10,948 nt of DNA from Brevibacterium sp. UMB1308A (GTDB lineage Bacteria; Actinomycetota; Actinomycetes; Actinomycetales; Brevibacteriaceae). The translations under genes were made by a program, and so were the position numbers. Below are positions 5,901-10,948 of the stretch, piece after piece. Within the stretch, counting starts at the first letter, position 1; every line of letters starts with the position of its first letter. The notes below the pieces were generated by a model that made no database searches, had not been told where the DNA came from, and was given only the letters and a program-made list of their open reading frames with translations. The stretch covers positions 1-10,948 of the forward strand of contig NZ_JASPDO010000042.1 of the NCBI RefSeq assembly GCF_030230605.1. The letters run 5' to 3'.

Positions 5901-7907
5901 GACGTCGAGGACTACGAGCCGTTCAGCGGGATCGTCCTGACGGACACGTTCCAGCTGACCGAAGACGGCGACCTGACCGACGAGGAAGTCTTCCCCGCGA
6001 ACAATTCGCGCGCCGAGGCGCAGAAGACGCTCGACATCCAGGTCATTGTCGGCAACCCGCCATACTCGCGGGGTCAGACTTCCGAATCGGACGAGAACGC
6101 GAACATCAAGTATCCGAGCTTGGACGCGCGACTTCGCGATACGTTCGCAGCACGGACGGACGCAACAAACAAGAACATGCTGTATGACTCATACATGCGT
6201 GCGATCCGCTGGGCCAGCGACCGGATCGGCAACGAGGGCGTCATCGGGTTCGTCACGAACGGTGGCTGGCTCGAGGGAAACACCGCTGCCGGCGTGCGCA
6301 AGACCCTCGCCGAGGAGTTCTCCTCGATCTACGTGTTCAACCTGCGAGGCAACGCGCGCACTGCTGGCGTCCTGCGCCAGAAGGAAAAGGGGAACGTCTT
6401 CGGCTCCGGCGGACGCACGACGATCGCCGTCTTCCTCCTTGTCCGCACGCAGGGGCACAGCGGACCCGCGACGATCCACTACCGGGACATCGGCGACTAC
6501 CTGAGCCGGGAAGAGAAGCTCGCGATCGTCGCGGACTCCACCCTGGACGCTGTGCCCTGGCAGCAGATCACGCCCAACCAGTACGGCGACTGGATCAACC
6601 AGCGCGACGAGGACTACCTCACCTACCCGATTCTCGGAGGCAATTCGCTAGACACGATCTCCGCTTTCTACGATTACAGTGTTGGTCTTCAAACAGGCCG
6701 AGATGCCTGGGCACTCAGCTCGTCGCGTTCAGCTCTAGACACAAACCTCACTCGATTTGTTGGCACATACAACGCAGAACGTGACAGATTCGCCCAACAC
6801 GCAGCCACACATAATCTCGTAGCCCCCAAGGGCTCCGACACAGTGGGTGTGGTCAGCACCGACGACACTCAAATCAAGTGGAATCGGTCGCTGAGGGATC
6901 GCCTCGCCAAAGGGCGACCCCTCACTCGCCAGCCCGGCCGTACGACGGTGAGCCTCTACCGACCGTTCAATTCGCAATACATCGACCACTCCGACGGCCT
7001 CGTCTACCTTCCGGCCGTCGCTCGTCGCTACTTCCCCACCGCACGGCACGAAAACTACGGTTTCTGGCTAGTGGGTACGGGGTCGGCAGTTCCTTTCACC
7101 GCACTCGCCACACGTCTGATTCCCGATCTACACCTTGCAGGGGCAGGGTCAACTGGCCAGTTCTTCCCCCGCTACCGCTGGGAGCCCGCCGAGGACGAGG
7201 GAACGATCGCGCTCGACCTTGGGAGCGAGGTGGTCGACGGGTACCGCCACGTCGACAACATCACCGACGACTTCCACCAACTCCTGCAGGAGCGCTATGG
7301 CAACCACGTCACAAAGGACGACATTTTCTTCTTCCTCTACGGCCTGCTGCATTCGCCGGAGTACCGCGAGCGCTATGCCGGGGAGCTTAAGCAGATGCTC
7401 CCTCGCATCCCGCACGTGCCCGCGGAGTCCTTCCATGCGTTCGTCGAGGCGGGTCGTGAGCTGTTCCACCTGCACGCGGACTACGAGGAGGCCGATCCCT
7501 ACCCGCTGGAGATCATCGGCGGTGAACAGGCCGACCTGCTGCAGCCCACCGGTTCGGATGCGGACTACTACCGCGTCCAGAAGATGCGCTTCCCCACAGG
7601 GAAGAAGGCCACCGATGCCCCAGACACCCTCATCCTGAACCCGAACCTCACTGTGAGCGGCATCCCGGAAGAGGCGTACCGGTACCATCTGGGCTCCCGC
7701 AGCGCGATCGAGTGGATCATCCGCCAATACCAGGTGACGACGGACAAGGCCTCCGGCATCGTCAATGACCCCAACCAGTGGGGCATCGAGCACGGTAACC
7801 CGCGTTACATCCTGGAGCTACTCCAGAAGGTCGTGTTTGTCTCCGTCCGCACGGTGGAGATCATCGAATCCCTACCTCCGCTCACCGCCGAGAGCGACTC
7901 GAAGTAG
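2991..7907 (+). CDS. Type ISP single-polypeptide restriction-modification enzyme
   Basis: Counting from ATG 2991 the product is 1638 aa, close to the roughly 1570-1580 aa of LlaGI/LlaBIII. Domains in order: Mrr-like nuclease (about 20-150; D71 in TGIDLVAQ, then Q85-C-K87); SF2 helicase/translocase with LRPYQ (173-177), Walker A ACGTGKT (199-205), DEAH (332-335), TATP (368-371) and QSVGRVMR (584-591); helical coupler; gamma-class N6-adenine methyltransferase with DPFTGTGTF (906-914) and NPPY (1022-1025); C-terminal target-recognition region. In this family one chain methylates an asymmetric site and, on unmodified phage DNA, translocates with ATP and cuts. All core motifs are present, with no frameshift. 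The start is uncertain: ATG 2991, 3000 and 3027 all lack a good ribosome binding site, while the open frame extends back to 2859 with no family-like sequence. Nuclease homology begins near LLDKLYF. The gene stands alone; no separate specificity subunit is needed. Confidence 0.93.
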   Translation: MVSMSSSTKLTAMKLLDKLYFSPGSQTEKGTKFERFTQSFLQTDPLWSEQFEKVWMWDQWPDRWGPDTGIDLVAQRRDGGKTAIQCKFYDPQSRVSKADIDTFLSASGRGGFTERIIVSTTTQWGPNAETAIRDQSIPVRRIGLNDFEQSRINWDLFDPATPTVLELSGSSDLRPYQRNAIDQVTQGFTDHDRGRLIMACGTGKTFTSLRLAEEYVGSRGTVLFLVPSIALLSQALREWTNNTEVGIAPMAVCSDAKATRGRRTNEDSPEISVVDLALPATTDPDRLAQRMSDTRVNGEGMRVVFATYHSIDVVAQAQKLAGLDPFDLIICDEAHRTTGATLAGTDESAFVRVHDEDYIRASKRLYMTATPRIYDDASKAKAGRAQAVLASMDDEEIYGPEFYRLGFGDAVGMGMLTDYKVLILTVNQEAVGEAMQEAFARDGELTLDDATRLIGCWNGLAKRGDVEHSFDLDPQPMRRAVAFAKDIKSSKKVAAQFTDVVSTYIDNQDDETPENLLAVEARHVDGSMNAMERTELLDWLKEETETNSCRVLSNARCLSEGVDVPSLDAVMFLNPRRSVVDVVQSVGRVMRLAKGKKYGYIILPVVVPAGVAPEKALDDNKNFQVVWDVLQALRAHDERFDAMVNKVELNTNRDAKIDIVGVGFGGPDDAEAGACSDAEGTSGTGSAVQGALALKLSKMDELRDAIYARMVKKVGSRTYWDQWAKDIAVIAQNHIARITTLVNDPDTDAASHFEVFLDALRLNLNESITRGGAIEMLAQHMITKPVFDALFAEYAFTDHNPVSQVMDRMVATLTAMHVDAEAESLEKFYDSVRLRAAGIDNAEGKQKIITELYESFFKNAFPRAADAMGVVYTPIEIVDFILRSVNDVLQQEFGRSISDEGVHVIDPFTGTGTFIVRLLQSGLIDPADLARKYASELHANEILLLAYYIAAINIETTFHDLQAQAHEVELDVEDYEPFSGIVLTDTFQLTEDGDLTDEEVFPANNSRAEAQKTLDIQVIVGNPPYSRGQTSESDENANIKYPSLDARLRDTFAARTDATNKNMLYDSYMRAIRWASDRIGNEGVIGFVTNGGWLEGNTAAGVRKTLAEEFSSIYVFNLRGNARTAGVLRQKEKGNVFGSGGRTTIAVFLLVRTQGHSGPATIHYRDIGDYLSREEKLAIVADSTLDAVPWQQITPNQYGDWINQRDEDYLTYPILGGNSLDTISAFYDYSVGLQTGRDAWALSSSRSALDTNLTRFVGTYNAERDRFAQHAATHNLVAPKGSDTVGVVSTDDTQIKWNRSLRDRLAKGRPLTRQPGRTTVSLYRPFNSQYIDHSDGLVYLPAVARRYFPTARHENYGFWLVGTGSAVPFTALATRLIPDLHLAGAGSTGQFFPRYRWEPAEDEGTIALDLGSEVVDGYRHVDNITDDFHQLLQERYGNHVTKDDIFFFLYGLLHSPEYRERYAGELKQMLPRIPHVPAESFHAFVEAGRELFHLHADYEEADPYPLEIIGGEQADLLQPTGSDADYYRVQKMRFPTGKKATDAPDTLILNPNLTVSGIPEEAYRYHLGSRSAIEWIIRQYQVTTDKASGIVNDPNQWGIEHGNPRYILELLQKVVFVSVRTVEIIESLPPLTAESDSK
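6640..7150 (+). other. Low-G+C patch over target-recognition domain
   Basis: Within the large gene (residues about 1217-1387), hand counts of 60-base lines give 53% G+C at 6661-6720, 50% at 6721-6780, 58% at 6781-6840 and 57% at 6841-6900. The same gene gives 68% at 6421-6480 and 65% at 7201-7260. Codons such as CTA, AAT and ACA, rare elsewhere in the gene, appear here. In the family this part follows the methyltransferase core and contributes to DNA target recognition. The patch suggests that a recognition segment was exchanged by recombination. Confidence 0.6.
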
Positions 7908-8098
7908 CTCCCAGAGCCGTAGCTCCCCTCGCCACGTCACGCAAGGACTCCGTACCTGAGAACCCGAACCTGGGAGGAAGCGGAAACGGGTTGGGTGGAC
8001 ATAGAGGAGGAGAGAACGGGGTGGGTGAGCTTTGTCCCGCCACAAGCGCGGCAGTGTGGGCCGCGAGCGCATGCAGGAAGGCGCCCACAGGAGGGAAC

Positions 8099-8129
8099 AC
8101 GGGAGGATAAACGGCCAGCGTCCTCCCGT
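8099..8129. terminator. GC-rich hairpin downstream of restriction gene
   Basis: ACGGGAGGA (8099-8107) pairs perfectly with TCCTCCCGT (8121-8129) around a 13-base loop. It lies 190 bases past the stop of the restriction-modification gene. No T-run follows on either strand, so this would be a T-less terminator, if it is one. A purine-rich AGAGGAGGAG (8002-8011) lies between the gene and the hairpin. Confidence 0.4.
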
Positions 8130-8202
8130 CAGGCGAGGCTCTCCTGGGATCGCCCATTCCCCGGATGCGCCGCTCCATGCAGACGTGCGCAGTCCACTGA
8201 CA

Positions 8203-8216
8203 CACGTCGCGACGTG
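8203..8216. repeat. 14-bp perfect palindrome
   Basis: CACGTCGCGACGTG is a perfect 14-base palindrome with no spacer, inside the gene-poor gap. It could bind a dimeric protein, but no promoter or gene is adjacent, and a GC-rich genome yields some such palindromes by chance. Confidence 0.3.
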
Positions 8217-8501
8217 GACGCATTCATGTGGGGGAGCGCAGGACCCGCTGGAGCCATAGAGCTCTTAGTACTCACACGTAGACGCAACACTGCAGATGAG
8301 TGACGCTCCGGAATAGCTCCAGCGTGAACGGCCCAGCGAGAGTCTCCTACGACGCCGACCGCGAGCGCCCCTGCCTCACCCCCGCAAACACCTGATCGTG
8401 CAACACCCTGGTCGGTTTGGCACCTTTCTTGCTCGCGGTCCAGCTCCCGATGCGAGTGAGTCCTCGACGACCCAACAAGCAGCATCCATTTATGACTCCA
8501 A

Positions 8502-8591
8502 TGCCTCCATTATCACTATTGGAACCACTACCCCTATCGGATCCATGACTTCCATCGGTCACACTGCACCCATCGACTGCATTAACTCCAA
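8502..8591. repeat. Degenerate 9-bp tandem periodicity
   Basis: Ten consecutive 9-base units share a final tetramer near CCAT, ending at 8510, 8519, 8528, 8537, 8546, 8555, 8564, 8573, 8582 and 8591. The last four bases are CCAT, CTAT, CCAC, CTAT, CCAT, CCAT, ACAC, CCAT, GCAT and CCAA. Unit starts are variable (TGC, TAT, TGG, TAC, CGG...). In the plus frame this spells Ile/Thr-x-x tripeptides (IGT, TTP, IGS, MTS, IGH, TAP). No good start or ribosome binding site supports translation. It looks like an aged minisatellite, or the remains of a repetitive protein. Confidence 0.55.
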
Positions 8592-9202
8592 TCGATTCAG
8601 CGGACCCTGCTCCACCCCTAGCGCGAAACTCCTTGACCCCACGACATACCTTGAGGCATTGCCCCATTGGCCACTAGGGCTCCGCTGTTCATCGCCTACA
8701 GGACCCCATCCGCCGACGCGCACTCCAGCGTCCGTACCGATCCGCACACCGCATACAGAGCGTTTCTTAACACCGTCCCGATGGGCCACATCCCCCTGAG
8801 CTCCGTTCCCCTACCAAGAGCCATCACTAGTTAGCTAGGTCCACAGGACGATGGCCCACTAGACGCAGTGTGATGTCTTGCGAGTCGGCTTCGATTCGAT
8901 CACGTACTGATTCGTCACGGGAAGCAGCGGAGCAAGCGCCATATTGGGGCTGTCAGCTGTTAGTCGTCGCGTGGGGGTCTCCACGTTGTGAACGTCGGCG
9001 TGACCGGGGTGGCTCGGAGCCTGTCGCCTTGCCCGGCCCTCCAGGCCCAAGTGCAGGCCTATGTGCAGAGTTCACCATGAGGCACCTGCCATCCAGATCC
9101 GTGGAAGGGTGTCGAATCTCAAGACCTTTCAGATCAGGAAGGGTCTCGAGAATCTCACCCAGTCAGTCCATCTAATGGGGAGCACTCCATTAGTCGGTTG
9201 CA

Positions 9203-9317
9203 GCGTTGGGTAACCCGTTTTTGCGCGTGTTGTGTCGCTACCTCTGCATGGTGAGTCACGCGTGCCCAGTAGAACAGTCCACGTGAAGCACTGCGGGTGA
9301 TTAAGCCATGTCCTGAC
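9203..9317 (+). repeat. Diverged 115-bp repeat, copy B
   Basis: This is the partner of 231-345 (ungapped, 98 of 115 identical). It ends 44 bases before the ATG of the ribonuclease gene, so it is likely its upstream or leader region. The core TGGGTAACCCGTTTTTG and the string GTAGAACAGTCCA are retained in both copies. It also marks where the right-hand version of the locus becomes recognisable, close to the right boundary of the inserted segment. Confidence 0.8.
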
Positions 9318-9361
9318 GCAGGACACTGCTGGGGGCGCTTGCGCTTTTATATGCTGGAGGC

Positions 9362-10816
9362 ATGTTTCAGCGTCGTTTCCGCATCCAACGCTCGGCTGTT
9401 CAACGCCTTCAGTCCGCTTATGACGAACTGGCTTCTGATCTCCCCCACGATTTCCCCGCTCAGGTTCTCGAAGAAACACGGTCGGCAATCCACGACCTCG
9501 CCGACCCTTTCGCCACCGGACGCGACGGCCTGGACTCTCCCAAGCAGGACTACACGCACATCCCGTTCGTCACGATTGACCCACCAGGGGCTCGCGACCT
9601 TGACCAAGCGATGTACCTGTCCCAGGCCTCCACAGAAGCCGACACGTTCACGGTCATGTACGCAATCGCTGATGTGGGTCGGTTCATCGAACCCGGCGGA
9701 CCACTCGACCAGGAAACGCGCACACGCGGTCAAACCATCTACCTTCCAGACCGCAAAATCCCCCTGCATCCAAAGGAACTGAGCGAAGACGCGGCCTCAC
9801 TACTTCCGGAACAGACCCGAAGCGCCTATGTCTTCACCGCTAAGGTCGCCACCGACGGGAAGCTCACCGACTACACCCTGGAACGTGCGGTGGTGCGTTC
9901 ACGTGCACAACTCGACTACACCACTGTCCAGCACCAATGGGAACAGGGACAGGACCTCCACCCGTCCATCGCGCTCCTCCCCCAGGTTGGCGAAGCGCTT
10001 CTCGCCGACGCTCGCACCCGTGGCGCAATCGACCTGGCCATCCCAGATCAAGAGGTCACCGACACACTGACTCTGCAATATCGACCTCGGGGAGGCATTG
10101 AAGACTTCAACGCACAGATCAGCTTGCTCGCAGGGCGCATTGCTGCCCAACTCCAGATACAAGCCGAAACAGGTATCCTCCGCACGCTTAACTTCCCAGA
10201 CGAAGAGACTGTTGAGAAGTTCCACGCAATCGTGCGCACCTTGGGCTTTGAGCCCCGCGACACCTACCAGGAGACCTTGAGGTCCATCGACCACCTCGGG
10301 AATGACCCACGCGCGCTCGCAGTTCACTACGCATCCCCCATGTTGTTCCGCGGCGCCGGCTACACACTGGTGGGTACGGATCCGGACCCGGTTCAGGCGG
10401 CAGTGGGCGCGCCGTATGCGCACGCCACCGCCCCGTTGCGCCGTCTGGTTGACCGTTTTGTTCTGCCTATCGCCGAGGCGGCCGCCCGCAACGCTCCTAC
10501 CCCAAGTTCCGAGGGGCTAGAGGACATCATCTCGATCATGAAATCGAGCGGAAGCATTACTTCCCGGATCGACAAAGACGCGATTGACCGGACAGAAGCT
10601 CTTCTACTGGCTGACCGCATAGGCGAAGAGTTCACTGGCGTTGTCGTTGGTCGCAAAACGCGTGACGACTCACCAGTTAACACCGTTCATGTCCCTGACC
10701 CAGCAGTAGTGGTCGACGTGGCCGACGATGCGCAAGTAGGCCAAGAGGTGCGCATCCGTTTGGAATCGATTCACAACAACACACCTGTCTTCACCATTGC
10801 AGATCACGACCTATAA
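9362..10816 (+). CDS. RNB-domain ribonuclease (RNase II/R family)
   Basis: The 484-aa product is an RNB-family 3'-5' exoribonuclease of the short actinobacterial type, expected to degrade RNA in the cytoplasm. The active-site motif TIDPPGARDLDQAM (71-84) gives D73, D79 and D81, spaced like D201, D207 and D209 of E. coli RNase II; the fourth acid (D210) is glutamine here (Q82). GGIEDFNAQISLLAGRIAA (244-262) and YAHATAPLRRLVDRF (352-366) are the later RNB signatures. No N-terminal cold-shock domains are evident, and about 70 residues at the C-terminus could form an S1-like fold. ATG 9362 is the only ATG or GTG in the frame after the upstream stop (9314). GGAGG ends only one base before it, which is unusually close, so a leaderless or near-leaderless message is possible (TATATG at 9348-9353 as -10). 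It is convergent with the thiamine-binding gene across a shared terminator. A relic of the same gene lies at 443. Confidence 0.92.
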   Translation: MFQRRFRIQRSAVQRLQSAYDELASDLPHDFPAQVLEETRSAIHDLADPFATGRDGLDSPKQDYTHIPFVTIDPPGARDLDQAMYLSQASTEADTFTVMYAIADVGRFIEPGGPLDQETRTRGQTIYLPDRKIPLHPKELSEDAASLLPEQTRSAYVFTAKVATDGKLTDYTLERAVVRSRAQLDYTTVQHQWEQGQDLHPSIALLPQVGEALLADARTRGAIDLAIPDQEVTDTLTLQYRPRGGIEDFNAQISLLAGRIAAQLQIQAETGILRTLNFPDEETVEKFHAIVRTLGFEPRDTYQETLRSIDHLGNDPRALAVHYASPMLFRGAGYTLVGTDPDPVQAAVGAPYAHATAPLRRLVDRFVLPIAEAAARNAPTPSSEGLEDIISIMKSSGSITSRIDKDAIDRTEALLLADRIGEEFTGVVVGRKTRDDSPVNTVHVPDPAVVVDVADDAQVGQEVRIRLESIHNNTPVFTIADHDL

Positions 10817-10830
10817 AGACATATAAAACA

Positions 10831-10871
10831 GCCACGCAACTCAGACACGTGAAAGGTCTGAGTTGCGTGGC
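10831..10871. terminator. Bidirectional terminator, perfect 16-bp stem
   Basis: Arms 10831-10846 and 10856-10871 are perfect 16-base complements around the 9-base loop ACGTGAAAG. On the minus strand the stem is followed by TGTTTTATATG; on the plus strand by CGGTTCTT. It sits between the ribonuclease stop (10816) and the stop of the convergent thiamine-binding gene (10895-10897), so it can end both transcripts. Confidence 0.88.
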
Positions 10872-10894
10872 CGGTTCTTAGACTCGAAATATTC

Positions 10895-10948
10895 TTAGGA
10901 CTCGTCGATCGCCTTCTCCAGGCGCTCCAACTTGCCGTCCAGCTCGCC
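10895..10948 (-). CDS. Thiamine-binding protein, C-terminus only (MTH1187 family)
   Basis: The last 17 codons and TAA stop are in the window and encode GELDGKLERLEKAIDES; the rest lies beyond the right edge. Bases 10894-10948 are identical to 630-684, the 3' end of the truncated copy, while the sequence past the stop is unrelated in the two places. This is expected to be the complete, functional copy, since its 5' side was not cut by the inserted segment as far as can be seen. The product should be a roughly 100-aa cytoplasmic thiamine binder. Confidence 0.8.
   Translation of the reverse strand, partial: GELDGKLERLEKAIDES

Larger units (their letters stand above)
7908..9202. other. 1.3-kb gap without a credible gene
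   Basis: Several open frames cross this stretch on both strands, but none has a start with a ribosome binding site, a recognisable domain, or codon use like the neighbours. It holds the hairpin at 8099-8129, the palindrome at 8203-8216, the nine-base periodic tract at 8502-8591 and a small hairpin CTAATGG/CCATTAG (9172-9178 with 9187-9193). It may be decayed coding DNA or the non-coding arm of the inserted segment. Confidence 0.5.

Noticed and set aside
8021..8110. 29-codon frame starting GTG, with GAGGAGG ten bases upstream
   Set aside because: The ribosome binding site is good but the peptide is unremarkable and ends inside a hairpin loop; purine-rich runs occur by chance in this stretch.
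8347..8667. 106-aa frame on the minus strand ending in SKKGAKPTRVLHDQVFAG
   Set aside because: The C-terminal part looks faintly protein-like but I could not tie it to a family, and the N-terminal part is a translation of the periodic tract.
8398..8799. 133-aa frame on the plus strand covering the periodic tract
   Set aside because: It starts with a GTG lacking a ribosome binding site, is Pro/Thr/Ser-rich, and has no coding-like composition; the periodic tract is reported as a DNA repeat instead.
8870..9175. 101-aa frame on the plus strand before the ribonuclease locus
   Set aside because: No ribosome binding site, no domain, and Arg/Ser-rich shadow-like composition.
1..10948. CRISPR array, tRNA or rRNA genes
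   Set aside because: No regularly spaced near-identical repeats of CRISPR size, and no tRNA arm pattern or rRNA-like sequence, was seen on either strand.

Overview
The window reads as a high-G+C Gram-positive chromosome of the actinomycete type (Actinomyces/Schaalia-like is a guess). The reasons are strong G/C bias at third codon positions, an actinobacterial-style RNB ribonuclease, an MTH1187-type thiamine-binding protein and a GC-rich single-chain restriction enzyme. The species cannot be fixed from sequence alone.

Layout. (i) 1-890, left flank: a non-coding edge, a 115-bp diverged repeat, the first few codons of a lost RNB ribonuclease gene, a terminator on the minus strand, and a 5'-truncated thiamine-binding-protein gene. 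(ii) 894-2700, accessory stretch: a fragment on the minus strand that may be the N-terminus of a tyrosine recombinase, an unrecognised 235-aa gene, and a convergent 146-aa lipoprotein gene; both of these carry a TCGATNNATCGA site near their 5' ends. (iii) 2991-7907: one very large gene for a single-polypeptide (Type ISP) restriction-modification enzyme made of Mrr-like nuclease, SF2 helicase, gamma-class N6-adenine methyltransferase and target-recognition domain. (iv) 7908-9202: about 1.3 kb with no credible gene but with a GC-rich hairpin, a 14-bp palindrome and a degenerate 9-bp periodic tract. (v) 9203-10948, right flank: the second copy of the 115-bp repeat, an intact RNB ribonuclease gene, a bidirectional terminator, and the 3' end of a second thiamine-binding-protein gene running off the window.

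The two flanks are versions of the same locus (repeat, ribonuclease, terminator, thiamine-binding protein). The left version is gutted and truncated, the right one looks intact. The last 55 bases of the window are identical to 630-684, while sequence on the other side of that boundary is unrelated. The simplest reading is that a piece of DNA carrying the restriction-modification gene, the small genes and a divergent ribonuclease allele integrated at or within the thiamine-binding-protein gene, and that the resident ribonuclease was then lost.

Functionally, the accessory core is a defence locus. The large enzyme alone can recognise, methylate, translocate on and cut DNA. A local drop in G+C over its target-recognition region suggests a specificity swap. 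The 235-aa protein and the lipoprotein have no function I can assign.
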